Below, piece after piece: positions 22,492 through 34,163 of a stretch of DNA of 64,000 nucleotides. The translations under genes and the position numbers were made by a program. The notes below the pieces were generated by a model. That model was not told the origin of the DNA. It worked only from the letters and a program-made list of their open reading frames with translations, and did not search any database. Source of the stretch: Budorcas taxicolor. Its lineage: Eukaryota > Chordata > Mammalia > Artiodactyla > Bovidae. The DNA lies in NCBI RefSeq assembly GCF_023091745.1, contig NC_068924.1, positions 65,426,832 to 65,490,831 of the forward strand, in the 5' to 3' direction. How positions within the stretch are numbered: position 1 is the stretch's first letter; every line of letters begins with the position of its first letter.

Positions 22492-23452
22492 TGTACCACT
22501 TCTGTTCTTTGGCATTGCCTTTATTAGAGATTGGAATGAAAACTGATCTTTTCCAGTCCTGTGGCCACTGCTGAGTTTTCCAAATTTGCTGGCATATTGA
22601 GTGCAGCGCTTTCACAGCATCATCTTTCAGGATTTGAAATAGCCCAACTGGAATTCCATCACCTTCACTGGCTTTGTTCCTAGTGATGCTTCCTAAGGCC
22701 CACTTGACTTCACATTCCAGGATGTCTGAGTCTAGGTGAATGATCACAGCATCATGATTATCTCGGTCATGAAGATCTTTTTTGTATAATTCTTCTGTGT
22801 ATTATTGCCACCTCTTTTTAATATCTTCAGCTTCTGTTAGGTCCATACCATTTCTGTCCTTCATTGTGCCCATCTTTACATGAAAAGTTCCCTTGGTATT
22901 GCTAATTTTCTTGAGATCTCTAGTCTTTCCCATTCTACTGTTTTCCTCTACTTCTTTGCACTGACCACTAAGGAAGGCTTTCTTATCTCTGCTTGATATT
23001 CTTTGTAACTCTATATTCAAATGGGCATATCTTTCCTTTTCTCCTTTGCCTTTTGCTTCTCTTCTCTTCATAGTTGTTTTTAAGGCCTCTGCAGACAACC
23101 ATTTTCCCTTTTAGTATTTCTTTTTCTTGGGGATGGTCTTGATCACTGCCTCCTGCACAATGTCATGAACCTCCATCCATAGTTTTTCAGGCACTCTGTC
23201 TATCAGATCTAATCCCTTAAATCTATTTATCACTTCCACTGTACAGTTGTAAGGGTTTTGATTTAGGTCATACCTGAGTGGTCTAGTGGTTTTCCCTATT
23301 TTCTTCAATTTAAGTCTGAATTTGTCAATAAGGAGTTCATGATCTGAGCCAGAGTCAGCTCCCGGTCTCGTTTTTGCTGACTGTATAGAGCTTCTCCATC
23401 TTTGGCTGCAAAGAATATAATCAATCTCACATGCTAGCAAAGCAATGCTCAA
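22469..23452 (-). pseudogene. Inverted BovB segment: endonuclease end and linker
   Basis: This is the only place in the window where BovB endonuclease sequence survives. On the minus strand the 23111-23452 frame contains the APE-type C-terminal signature GSDHELL, with the conserved Ser-Asp-His. The linker follows in the 22802-23098 frame and the start of the reverse transcriptase (GDGIPVGLFQILKDD) in 22469-22747. Stops separate the three frames. The N-terminal half of the endonuclease is missing because the inverted piece stops at the junction near 23428. It is non-functional. Confidence 0.88.
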
Positions 23453-24695
23453 AATTCTCCAAGCCAGGCTTCAACAGTATCTGAACCGAGAATGTCCAGA
23501 TGTTCAAGCTGGATTTAGAAAAGGCAGAGGAACCAGAGATCAAATTGCCAACATCCATTGGATCATCAAAAAGGCAAGAGAGTTCCAGAAAAACATCTAC
23601 TTCTGCTTTATTGACTATGCCAAAACCTTTGACTGTGTGGATCACAATAAACCGTGAAAAATTCTGAAAGAGATCGGGATACCAGGCCACCTGACCTGCC
23701 TTCATAGAGATCTGTATGCAGGTCAAGAAGCAACAGTTACAACTGGACATAAGACAACAGACTGGTTCCAAATAAGGAAACGAGTATGTCAGGGCTGTAT
23801 ATTGTCACCCTGCTTATTTAACTTATATGCAGAGTACATCATGAGAAATGCTGGACAGGATGAAGCACAAGCTGGAATCAAGATTGCTGGGAGAAATATC
23901 AATAACCTCAGATACGCAGATGACACCATCCTTATGGCAGAAAGCAAAGAAGAACTAAAGAGCCTCTTGATCAAAGTGAAAGAAGAGAATTAAAAATTTG
24001 GCTTAAAATTCAACATTTAGAAAACTAAGATCATGGCATCGGGTCCCATTACTTCATGGCAAGTAGATGGGGAAACAGTGGAAACAGTGTCAGACTTTAT
24101 TTTTTAGGGCTCCAAAATCACAGCAGTTGGTGACTGCAGCCATGAAATTAAGACACTTGTTCCTTGGAAGAAAAGTTATGACCAACCTAGACAGCTTATT
24201 AAAAAGCAGAGACATTACTTTGCCAATAAAGATCTGTCTAGTCAAAGCTATGGTTTTTCCAGGAGTCGTGTATGGATGTGAGAGTTGCACTGTAAAGAAA
24301 GCTGAACGCCAAAAATTTGATGTTTTTGAACTGTGGTGTGGGAGAAAACTCTTGAGAGTCCCTTGGACAGCAAGGAGATCCAACCAGTCAATCCTAAAGC
24401 AAATCAGTCCTGAATATTCATTGGGACTGATGCTGAAGCTGAAACTCCAATACTTTGGCCACCTGATGCAAACAACTGACTCATTTGAAGAGACCCTGAT
24501 GCTTGGAAAGATTGAAGGCAGGAGGAGAATGGGATGACAGAGGATGAGATGGTTGGATGGCATCACCGACTCAATGGACATGAGTTTGAGTAAGCTCTGG
24601 GTATTGATGATGGATAAGGAGGCCTAGTGTGCTGCAGTCCATGGGGTCACAATGAGTTAGACAGGACTGAACAACTGAACTGAACTGAACTGAAC
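22504..24695 (+). mobile_element. BovB LINE with 5' inversion (twin priming)
   Basis: The left part (22504 to about 23428) is BovB on the minus strand, from the pre-fingers segment back to the endonuclease C-terminus. The right part (about 23429-24695) is BovB on the plus strand, from just past the same internal point to the 3' tail. The two parts are nearly adjacent in the family order, with about 30 bp missing. One TSD flanks the whole: tgtaccacttct at 22492-22503 versus tgtatcacttct at 24696-24707, one mismatch. Total about 2.2 kb. Confidence 0.92.
23445..24537 (+). pseudogene. BovB reverse transcriptase, sense half of inverted copy
   Basis: The palm and fingers region reads in one frame from 23445 to 23993. 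A TGA at 23655-23657, probably a former Trp codon, is the only stop before the frame ends in TAA. The fingers motif QAGFRKGRGTRDQIA and the catalytic YADD box (about 23911-23922) are intact. The thumb/C-terminal part continues in another frame at 24067-24537, so one frameshift lies between. The inversion separates this half from its endonuclease, so the copy is dead even though the catalytic residues are kept. Confidence 0.88.
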
Positions 24696-24707
24696 TGTAT
24701 CACTTCT

Positions 24708-24920
24708 ATTAGTTTTCTATTTCTTACACTGTTTCTCAAAGAATCACTTCATATATCCTTATTGCTCTTTGATATTGCAAAGAAATTTTTTTTATAAGCT
24801 GGGAATGTTGCACTCTCAGCTGTCTGGAGTACAGATGGGACCAGAAATGAAGTAAAACAGTGTCTTCAAGTGTTAGTGAACTGATATTCTTGAAAAGGAC
24901 TAAAAGCCCATTCTAGAACC
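24708..24920. other. Unique spacer with T-rich run
   Basis: Short unique DNA with an AT-rich run at about 24783-24797, between two BovB copies in opposite orientation. Confidence 0.4.
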
Positions 24921-25456
24921 TTCAGTTCAGTTCAGTTCAGTCACTCAGTTGTGTCCAACTCTTTGCGACCCCACGAATTGCAGCACACCAGGCCTCCCTG
25001 TCCATCACCATCTCCCGGAGTTCACTCAAACTCATGTCCATCGAGTCAGTGATGCTATCCAGCCATCTCATCCTCAGTCATCCCCTTCTCCTCCTGCCCC
25101 CAATCCCTCCCAGCATCAGAGTCTTTTCCAATGAGTCAACTCTTCACATGAGGTGGCCAAACTACTGGAGTTTCAGCTTTAGCATCATTCCTTCCAAAGA
25201 AATCCCAGGGCTGATCTCCTTCAGAATGGACTGGTTGGATCTCCTTGCAGTCCAAGGGACTCTCAAGAGTCTTCTCCAACACCACAGTTCAAAAGCATCA
25301 ATTCTTTGGCGCTCAGCCTTCTTCACAGTCCAACTCTCTCATCCATACGTGACCACAGGAAAAACCATAGCCTTGACTAGACGGACCTTAGTCAGCAAAG
25401 TAATGTCTCTGCTTTTGAATATACTATCTAGATTGGTCATAAGTTTTCTTCCAAGG
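24921..25456 (-). mobile_element. BovB 3' region, 5'-truncated
   Basis: The left edge has the tail iterations (ttcagttcagttcagttcag) and the right edge stops at ggtcataagttttcttccaagg. It covers the 3' UTR and the coding region for the C-terminal thumb. The 143-aa plus-strand ORF over it is antisense and not a gene. No convincing TSD was found. Confidence 0.94.
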
Positions 25457-26147
25457 ATGTACTGATAGTAACTTTTTAATCTGGTATTCTGTTCACATAA
25501 AATCAGCAAGTTAGAAGTTTTGGGAAACTGGAAGGGGGACCATTGTTGATCAGCAGAAAGGTACAAGCTAATGGAGTGGAAATTCTGGTAGAGGCTGCAT
25601 AACCTGCCAATAATGTCACAGTTGATAAGTGCCTGCATATCCTAAGGCAAGTGCAAGACCCCCTAGCAGGCCTTGCTAGTCATTGTGAAACAAGTTCACT
25701 CAGCAGCAGTCCAGTATCCTTATGGAGAGCATCTAAGATCTGAATAGGGTCAGACTTCAAGAGAGAAGGTTTCTTGGGAGAGGGATATCACTGCCTTATG
25801 TTTTTCCCTGCTCAGTGGAGGAAGAAAGGGAGAGACTTTTCTTTCACCTTCAACCAAATAAGAAAAGCTCCAGAGCTTGCCATTTGTCTCTTGAAGTAGA
25901 GACTTTCATATCTATTATGATGGAAATATTCCTCTGTCATTTTGGTGACCACTAGGCACAAGTGCCCACTGAACACTTGAAATATGGCTATGGTAAGTGA
26001 AGAATAGAATTTCAAATTCTATTTAGGTTTTTAAAAATCTGTATACTAAATTCAAATAGGCACATATGGCCATGATGTACTTTATTGGACTGTACAGCAT
26101 TATTGTACAATAATACTGGCAAAACTGTATTACTACCATAATAACAA
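25457..26147. other. Unique sequence, nothing recognised
   Basis: No family resemblance was found on either strand. Confidence 0.45.
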
Positions 26148-26565
26148 TAGCAACTAATGCTTATTGATAATTTTCTAGGTACTAAATACTGCACTAAGCA
26201 CTTTCCTCCTAGAATCTTTAAGATCCTCCCAATAGCCACTTAATGTTTTCAATTATTTATTTCTTTGGATGTGTCAGGTCTTAGCTTGTCCCTAGTTGTG
26301 GTGTGGGTGTATTTGTCCCACGGTAGATGGGATTTTATTTCCCTACCAGGATTGAACCTGTGCTCCCAGCATTGGAAGGTGGATTCTTAATCCAGGACCA
26401 CCAGGGAAGTCCCAATAACCACTTGATCTTATCCATCTTGATTTTATTCGTGAGAAAAACCAAAGCACAGAGAGGTAACATAAAGGATAGATTTAGTATA
26501 GAACCTAGAGGATTTGATTCTAGAACATTTGCTTTTAATCATTGTGCTCTTTGTTTGTAGACATG
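26148..26565 (-). mobile_element. MIR SINE split by a CHR SINE
   Basis: The left piece (26148-26241) has gcactaagcactttcctcc and the right piece (26411-26565) has gtgagaaaaaccaaagcaca. Both follow the MIR order in reverse. The interruption is a younger SINE with its own TSD, so the MIR is older. Confidence 0.72.
26242..26410 (-). mobile_element. CHR-type SINE (cetartiodactyl)
   Basis: Reverse copy with a GT-rich body (gtgtcaggtcttagcttgtc) and a tRNA-derived head at the right (accaccagggaagt preceded by ggattcttaatccagg). The TSD is cccaatagccactt at 26228-26241 versus cccaataaccactt at 26411-26424. It is shorter than typical copies in the body. Confidence 0.82.
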
Positions 26566-27204
26566 CCTCTTTAATTTTACCCCCATCTTATTCAAACTTT
26601 TATTCATGAAAAACAGCAAAAAAATCTCTGGAGACTTCATTTATACTTCTTCTGTACCATATCTTCTTTCAGTTACACAAGCTTTTAATCTTTCTTAACT
26701 ACTTTTGTATATGTACATGTATACTTTTTATACAGCACCTCTGAGGCAGAATAATTCCATTTGTCTTATTTTGTAATCATCTTTGTTGAATAGTAAGTGG
26801 ATTCTTTGAAGATGAAAAGATTTTTATCCTTGAAATATATGTTTGGGAGGTCCCTAAGTGCCCTCATATATTTGATATTCAGAAAACTGAGAACACATTA
26901 TTACCTGTACCTTGGAGAAACCTCATTTGGTCCATAATGAGAGTGAAGCTTAGGGGCTTTTTGACATAGTTTCCTATGTAGGAGGTGTTTTCCTCTTTGA
27001 TTCATGAGTGAGTTGTGGAGTTCCATTTGTACCTTTTGTTTTCCAAATGGGACAATTATATAAGAAAAAAGACTTGTGCTTTAATATTTGTATTCTAGAT
27101 CCATTGGAAGCCTCTATTGATTCTGTATAAACAAGACTATCCAATGTCTGGAGAAAGAGAATTCATGGGCATTCTTGTTGAAATATCATGTCATAGTAGC
27201 TATT
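26566..27204. other. Unique sequence, nothing recognised
   Basis: No gene or repeat recognised. Confidence 0.45.
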
Positions 27205-27395
27205 CACCAGCAAAAATGAATATGCACCCTATGCCAGGCTCTGTATGTACATTATCTCTTTAATACTCTCTACATAAATGTCATTAGCCCACTTACAGGT
27301 GAGGAAACTGAGGTGCAGAAAAGTGAAATTGTTTATCCAGGGTCATCCTGGAAGCATGTAGGGTCATAGCTAAACTGGGCTAATTTGATTCCAAA
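27205..27395 (-). mobile_element. MIR SINE
   Basis: Pattern ctatgccaggctctgtatgt, then gtgaggaaactgaggtgcag, then the region matching the tRNA-related head in reverse. It is typically diverged. Confidence 0.75.
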
Positions 27396-27423
27396 ACTGG
27401 CTCCAGGAGAAGTAGTATGTTTA

Positions 27424-27592
27424 AGCAGTGGATTTCATTTTTGGCTGATTACTGGCACGTCTGCAGGGAACTTTAAAAATCCCAATTCCACCATTTAAAT
27501 CGGAATCTTCCGGGGGTAGGATCCAGGTAGGCATCGTTATGTTGTAAAGTTCTTCATGTGACTCCAGTGTGCATCTGAGTAGGTTAGCCACA
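27424..27592 (+). mobile_element. MER5A-like nonautonomous hAT element
   Basis: The start agcagtggatttcatttttg, the middle aactttaaaaatcccaattc and ttaaatcggaatcttccggg, and the end gactccagtgtgcatctgag match the order of MER5A. It is non-coding. The right terminal inverted repeat is decayed. Confidence 0.72.
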
Positions 27593-28334
27593 TCAAAAGC
27601 CAAGCAGCCAATTCCTAAATACTTCCTGTCAACCAGGGTTGTGGTGCCCTTTAGAAGTCAATGATGTTTGGATAGATATACCTGCTTAATTTTCGTACGG
27701 TGTTTGTGAATTATTTGGAAGAAGTAATTCGACTAACTGTTAGAACTGAATCTAATTTCTGTTTCGATCCCCAGCCCCATTCACCTTGGCGTCAGGAAGT
27801 AATTGAGTCACTTCTAGGTGGTCTAGTCATATCAGTCAAATCAGGATTTAAATTTGGTCAATTTAAGACTTGAAATCAGTCATTTAAGTGTTTTTGCTCA
27901 CCCCTTCTTTCTCTCCCAGATTCTGGCAGGCTGGCCCAGCCTCTGGGCATGAGAGAAGCAGGAAGTATCTGGCCTGTGGTCATCCTCTGCCCTCCACAGT
28001 GCCAGCTTGGGTTTAGCAACCTGATCTCCATTGTTGACCTCTGATCCTGTGCCTGGCCCCCATCTTTGGGGCTCCATAATGTGCTTGCTCATGTTCTTTC
28101 TCATCATGACTGTAGGATTCCATCAGTCTGCCAATCCCTCCCATCCCCTTCTGAGTTCTCTGAGACATGGGAAATTCCAAATGTTCTCTCATGCAGGTGG
28201 TGTGCTGGAGTCTAATCTGTATCCAGCTCATAAGGGCTGATTGTATGAATCTTTTCCTATCTTGCATTCAGTGACTTCACCTGGGCAGCTTGAAATTAGC
28301 CCTGGGAAGTCTTTACACCATTTGAAAACTCTAT
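27593..28334. other. Unique sequence, nothing recognised
   Basis: Several overlapping short ORFs of 69-84 aa are present on both strands at 27898-28267. None resembles a known protein. Confidence 0.45.
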
Positions 28335-28802
28335 GTATTAGTTTCCTATTGATTCTGTAACAAGATACCCCCAGTGCAGTGGCACACTTGGCTGCTCAGG
28401 CCAACTTGTTGTGTTGGGTCCAACTCTTTGCAACCCCAAGGACTGTAGCTCACCAGGCTCCTCTGTCCATGGAATTTTCCAGGCAAGAATCCTGGAGTGG
28501 ATTGCCATTTCCAACTCCAGGGGATCTTCCTGAGCCAGAAAGTGAACCCATACTCTTCTGTATTGGAAGAGTGGATTCTTTACCACTGTGCCACCTCCGA
28601 AGCCCTATGCCATGACATAAAACAACACAAATTTATTATCTTCTTGGACAGTCTCTGACTCTCCTGGATAATCCAGGATCCGCATCTCCAGGTCTCTGAA
28701 TTAATCCCATCTGTGAAGGACCCTTTATCATGTAAGGTAACACCTTCACAGGTTCTGGAGATCAGGTTCATTTTTGGAGGGCTGTCATTCTGTCTACCAC
28801 AC
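28335..28802 (-). mobile_element. MaLR-type LTR split by Bov-tA
   Basis: The left end is gtattagtttcctattgatt. The right part carries acaacacaaatttattatct and the terminal ggagggctgtcattctgtct. The order is that of an MLT1-type LTR in reverse. A Bov-tA at 28385-28605 interrupts it. Confidence 0.7.
28385..28605 (-). mobile_element. Bov-tA SINE inside a MaLR LTR
   Basis: Minus-strand copy with tail (gtccaactctttgcaacccc) and reversed head (accactgtgccacctccgaag). It is diverged, so its TSD could not be fixed. Confidence 0.88.
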
Positions 28803-30139
28803 CCCAAAATCAGAGACCTAGTTGTTAACTGTTTACCAGCTCATACACTCCCTCTGGGAGGCTTATGGGGAAAGACCCTAATCCTTCTCATGGTAGAGGC
28901 GCTGCACTACCATGTTGATGTTAATGCTTCCATCCCTTCTGCTGTTTAGGGACATTGTAAGGTTTCTGCCTCAGGAAAGTGGGTCTTAACTGTGATATCA
29001 TCCCCAAGCTTCTCTGGGTATTCTATCAAGACCCAGCCTGGAGGCTGCTGGATGCCATAATACCACCCTCTTGTTTAAGCTGTCACCTCTCTTTAGTTTT
29101 TCCTCCTTCTTCAGCCATCGCAATTTACCTTATTTTGGAAGGGAAAACCTGCTTTTATGTCATTATACATTCATCTTAAAGCCATACTTATCAGATAAAC
29201 TTTTTATATTTCTTAGGTCTTAGTTCTTAATAGCTGAAGGCAAGCTTTTATAATTTAGCAAACCTTTTCTCTCTCAAAAGACCAGTTTCTTGCAAATCAA
29301 AAACACCTTTCTTTTAAGATTCCATTTCTTTCTAAGTGTCAAAGCACTATTTTAAACCTCAAAGCCAATAAAATCTGTTTTGCCATCCCTCTAAAGCAAT
29401 GACAGCTACTGAATAATGAATGGGTGGAGGGTCTCTGGGCAACTAGAATATAATACAACATTTTTTTTTTCTTTTGACATAGCTAAAAGTGTGGTAGGAC
29501 ATGTATCAAAATGCCGAGCAGATGGTACCGATAATACATGCTGTTGAAGTTTAGAGGATGGCAAGGGATGCAGGGTCAGAGGAAACTTCATGGTGCTGGA
29601 AGCTGACCAGGGTGGATGGTTTGGTTTCAAGCAGCAACAAATCAGAAGGTCAGGAAGGGGCAGGAATGCACATGGGATCAAGAGTCCTTCAGGGGAAGAC
29701 TAAAGGAGGACTGCCTGCTGGGGTAGTTTATGTGGGAGAGCCCCAGGGAAATGGAATAGCTGAGGATTTGAGTGGCAGCCTGAAGAATTAGGACCACATT
29801 TCTAGTCCGGGGGAAGTGGCTCTATGGACACGCTGCGAGCTGTTGGTCACCTGAGCGGAGGGGTGTGGCTGCAGTGTAGCCTTCTGAACACAAAGCTTAT
29901 TTGAGCTCTACATGAGCACATACCATCTTGGTAGAGCACCCTTGTACCACGTCACCAAGTCTTTGGCCAGACATCCCAGACGCTTCCCAAAGCAACCTTA
30001 TGAAGCATCTATGTTACTTTCTCCACCACATAGGGGAAGAAATAGACCTCAGTATCTCTTGAAATTCCCTTACAAGCAGTAAGAGAATTACAAACACTTT
30101 TGGGGTTTGCTACGCAGTTAAGGGCTCAGTTTGGGGAAA
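28803..30139. other. Unique sequence with one T-run
   Basis: A run of T lies at about 29461-29470. Opposing ORFs of 77-91 aa at 29406-29791 are unrecognised and mutually overlapping. No other feature was found. Confidence 0.5.
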
Positions 30140-30654
30140 GACAGAGAATGTATACATGTGTGTGTGGTAGGTGCATGTGTGAGATGTTGTGAGATGTATG
30201 TGTGTGTGGTATGCGTGTACACAAAAGGCGGGGCATGTGCATGGTGTGTGTGTATATGTGATGTGTGGTATGCGTGTGTGATACATATATATGTGGGGGG
30301 ATGTATGTGTGTGTTGTATAGTGTGTTCATGCTGTATAATTGCACATGATGCACGGAGTGTGTGGAGTGTGTGCATGTGTATTCGGAGTGTGTGTTGTGA
30401 CATGTGGTTGAGTGTGTGGTGTGTGAGATTTGCAGGGTATGTGTCCATGGTGAGTGGGATGGATGTAGTGTGGTATGTGAATGCGGGGTGAGATATATAT
30501 GTGTTGGGTGTGGTCTGTGCCTAGTACAAACCTGGATGACATGTGGTATATGTGTGTGGTGGGTGTGTGTGTGTGAATGTGTATATATATGTGTCTGTGT
30601 ATATAGGTATATATGTGTGTTTGTGTGTGCATGTGCGCATGGGAACCTGTGTTG
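30140..30654. repeat. GT-rich imperfect mini/microsatellite, about 0.5 kb
   Basis: Over 500 bp built from variants of tgtgtg, tggtatgtg, tgtatatatg and gcatgtgtg, strongly GT on the plus strand. It is not a clean dinucleotide repeat. The His/Thr-rich frames on the minus strand (up to 198 aa) and Cys/Val-rich frames on the plus strand result from the repeat, because nearly every frame stays open. Confidence 0.93.
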
Positions 30655-30870
30655 TAGTATTAAGGAGCCCAGCTCCTGAATAGCCAGATTGCCTGGGCTG
30701 ATGGCTGGCGCCACTAAATGAGCAAAGTGCTTAACTTTTTTGTGCTTTCCCTTCCTTATCTCTAAAAAGGGTAATAAGAAGGCCTATCTCCAAGCGATAT
30801 TGTGAGTTATTGCACAGTGCCAAGCACAGAGATGAACCTCAATAAATATTAGCTGTTGTTTGGTCCTATT
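30655..30870 (+). mobile_element. MIR SINE
   Basis: Starts in the tRNA-related head (gaatagccagattgcctggg), passes the core (ctaaaaagggtaataagaag) and ends in cacagtgccaagcacagaga followed by caataaatattag. It is close to full length and directly follows the GT repeat. Confidence 0.8.
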
Positions 30871-31603
30871 GCAGCTCCTGAGGTTTTCAGGTGCTGTTTA
30901 GAGGTCTCTGCATTTTCTGCTGGTTGATGGCCCCTTGGAAGCAGCAGTTTGTTATAAAACCGTTAGATCCAAGCTAACAGAGAAGATTTTTCTTCTTCAT
31001 GTCCTCGCTGATCTTCAGCATCACTACTCATCTTTGAATTCACTGTAGATTCTGGCAACACACAAAATCCTGAGCTGCTTGGTTTTTCTGAAACCTGTCT
31101 GGGCTGATGAAGAATAGAGGCAGCCCTCTACCACGCTCCACTGGGAAGAAAAGAAAAACAAATATTTCACAAGGTCGCTAGGTGGGTGGCTCTCAGATAT
31201 TAACCACAACACCCTCCCCCTGCCTCAACTCATTAATAGGAGTGTATGTTCAGTGAGATGCAATGTTTTGCTGTTTATGGAATCTTTTATTTTGAAGAGA
31301 AAAATGCCCCTGAAAATGAGAATAGTGAAAAATCCTCTAGAATGAATGGAGATACCTTTGACTGGTGGTTCAAAAATTGACATTCTATGCGGGCAGCAAG
31401 GAGCCAGGAGGTCAGGAAAATTCGTTTTCCCTGATTTTTACCCAATCCAGATTGGTTTCTAGGGCATGGTCAAAGAGAGTCCACCTGGAAGGCATTTTAT
31501 AAATATCAGGACCATCTTGTCCAGATTACCAATCATAATTTGATTAGAAAATAAATGCATCAGATTTGCATTACTAGACAAATTTACAAAGAAGTATATA
31601 TAA
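30871..31603. other. Unique sequence, nothing recognised
   Basis: No gene or repeat recognised. Confidence 0.45.
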
Positions 31604-31660
31604 AATATGTATATATAATACCATAAAGCAATTATCCTTCAATTAATAATAAGTAAATTT
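31604..31660 (+). mobile_element. Possible L1 terminal fragment
   Basis: The phrase ataaagcaattatccttcaa with a following AT-rich run resembles a ruminant L1 terminus. It is too short for firm assignment. Confidence 0.4.
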
Positions 31661-31769
31661 AATTATAAAATATGTGTATATCTCCTAATTATCATACTCA
31701 CCTCCCATCCTTCTCTATTCCCTAACCCCATATTTCTTAATTTTCTTCCCCGCCCCTCTCCAGACTATA

Positions 31770-31895
31770 AGGTTGACAGAGGCAGAAATTTCATTTCTCT
31801 TGCTCAGGACTGTAGCTCTTGTTTCTGAAACTGTCCAGGCTCATTGCGAGTGTTCTATAAATATATAGGTGTTGAGCAAATAAATGAATCAATGG
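31770..31895 (+). mobile_element. L2 3'-end fragment
   Basis: The order gactataaggttgacagagg, a decayed middle, then gtgttgagcaaataaatgaa matches the L2 terminus. Confidence 0.55.
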
Positions 31896-33925
31896 AAAAT
31901 AAAGAAAGAAAACCACTTAACTGTCCAGTGAGAGGGTTTGGTAAATTTAATAAACATCTCTGTAAAGCAGAAAACAATGTAACCGTTGAAAGTGATTAGG
32001 CAATTTTAAATCCTTATTTACTAACTAGGAAAGCCATATATTTTTTATTTAGTGAAAATAATCAGGCTGCAGAGAAGGTTATATGTTTGTGTCTTTTCTG
32101 TGTATGTGTTTATAGTTCTGTGTATATATGCATTGTTATATGGCTATATTTACTTAGAAAAATATATAGAACATGTATCAGTGATAATCTCTAGGTGGGA
32201 TGATGGGAGATTTTTATTTCTTACTTTTGCCTTTTTGTATTGTCTGAAAGATATAGAAGCACAAATAATTTTAAAAATCAGAAAAGTAAAGATAATTTTC
32301 TTTAAAAAACCTTTTGTTTTTTTTTTTTTCCTTTGAACTTTTAAAACCTTCAAAGCCTGTGTTCTGGCTCTAATTTGTTCCAGTTGCTGAGGACAACAGA
32401 AACATGGCACTGGAGATTTTGAGAAAAATCAAGATAATTTCTTCTGCTTGAATAGTATAGGGTTGAGCTTTTTGTAGCTTCAGAAGGAAAACAAGAAAAA
32501 TTCCAGGTTCTGATGAAAAGTGGACCCTCAACACATACTTGTTGTGTGGAATGACTAAATTTGGAAACTTATATGTGGCTTGTTCTCTGCTGAAGTAGTA
32601 CTTGTCTCCAGGTCAAGGAATTTAATCTTTGGTTCTGTGGAGAATCATGAAAATTCCCCCAAGTTCAAGGTCTTATATATCTCATGAAATGTGTGCTCAA
32701 AGTCCTATGCTTCTAGGCTGGGTACAAATTAATGAGAATGACCTGGTCAGCAAAATTGATTATAGGGGACCGTATATGATATCTTTCAAGGTGAATTGGT
32801 TTGGGATCATTTCAGAAAGGTTTGGGGAAATTTTGGAGGTTTTTGTTAACAGCAAGGGTTACCTAACAATAAGATTACATCAGGCCTGTTTTGTTGTGTT
32901 ACCAATGTTGTCATGCATCTAAATTTAGCTTGTCCAAGTTTAAACCTGTACCTCTTTTTAGGCAGGACTGTGAAATACAGAACCTCATCTGAGGGTTGTG
33001 GGGAATGCTGGTTTTAATTAGCTAACAAATGAGAAAATATTAGGTTCAGTTGGAAGAATATCATCTTTGTTGAACTTACATAACTGTGAACAGGTTCATT
33101 TGATTTCACTTAACTGACTTTATATTTAAGAGAAAAATGGGTTTATAGTTATGAACATATCTCATTACCTAGAATCTTATACAGCTTCATAAAGTCATTA
33201 TTATTTAGGACAGCATGAGGTAAGTTGTTTGCATTAGCCTATGCATATAAAGATGCTGAAATAGAACAATTAATTTTCCAACATAAAATATCAGGGAGTG
33301 AACACAGGCACCCAAATATAAGGGATTAATCATTTAAGTATTGAAAAAGGGACACAGAGAGCAGTTAATTGCAAGGATCTGAAAGTCGGCAGTCTAATCC
33401 GATTAAATATGTAAATGGAGCAATGGTGTTCATTTTCAGTGGCTTTTTGGGCTAATAATTAAATGACGGATTTAGAAATTAATTGCTGGGTAGTGAACTG
33501 CTTGTCCAGAAAACACGGCCTGCCTTCACCAGCTGTGCCCAGCATTTGGAAATTCCACGATCTTACTCATTTTTGACTTGGCCATGGAGGAAGTGAGAAG
33601 AAATTTATACCATTAACAACAAATAGCTTTCTTTATCTGCCTTCTTTCTGGCATGGACAGTCAAACAGAGAATATTTTTCCTTGAGGACAGTACTAGATT
33701 GGCACTTGACTTGTAATAAGCATTAGAAAGGCTAGCATTGAGGAAAATGAAAACTAAACCTCAGCAGTCCTGCTCCTGTTATGGAGGCAATTGTCTGGGG
33801 TACCTGAGGATCTGATTCATCGCGGAAACCTCCTTCTTTGCCTGCGTCAGCATGCAACTACTTCCGCCTCTTGCAGCTCGCAGAAGGAACATTGTCTTCA
33901 CTGTCCACCAAATACCCCTCTTCCA
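31896..33925. other. Unique sequence, about 2 kb, nothing recognised
   Basis: Contains a T-run at about 32313-32330 and ORFs of 94-97 aa at 32052-32336 and 32629-32922 (plus strand). I do not recognise either protein, and no signal supports expression. It is the second longest stretch here without an identified repeat. Confidence 0.5.
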
Positions 33926-33937
33926 TTGTCACCTTGA

Positions 33938-34151
33938 AAGTGAAAGTGAACTTGCTCAGTCGTGTCTGACTCTTTGCGACCCTGTGGACTGTAACCTACC
34001 AGGCTCCTCTGTCCATGGAATTCTCCAGGCAAGAATACTGGAGTGGGTTGCCATTTCCTTCTCCAGGTGATCTTCCTGACCCAGGGATTGAACCCGGGTC
34101 TCCCGCCTTGCAGGTAGACCCTTTAACCTCTGAGCCACCAGGGAAGCCCTT
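33938..34151 (-). mobile_element. Bov-tA SINE
   Basis: Full-length minus-strand copy, gaaagtgaacttgctcagtc tail to reversed head. The TSD is ttgtcaccttga at 33926-33937 versus ttgtcactttga at 34152-34163, one mismatch. Confidence 0.95.
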
Positions 34152-34163
34152 TTGTCACTTTGA

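Noticed and set aside
1535..24537. Reverse transcriptase motifs that might suggest a retron, group II intron or diversity-generating system
   Set aside because: Flanking UTRs, tails, TSDs, APE-type endonuclease remnant and surrounding mammalian SINEs identify BovB LINE copies. No bacterial context exists.
25034..25465. 143-aa plus-strand ORF
   Set aside because: It is antisense to the BovB 3' region, and similar antisense frames occur at 40547-41011, 41030-41506 and 24090-24581.
30110..30714. Long His/Thr-rich and Cys/Val-rich ORFs (up to 198 aa) on both strands
   Set aside because: They lie wholly in a GT-rich repeat that keeps almost all frames open. The amino-acid bias follows directly from the repeat.
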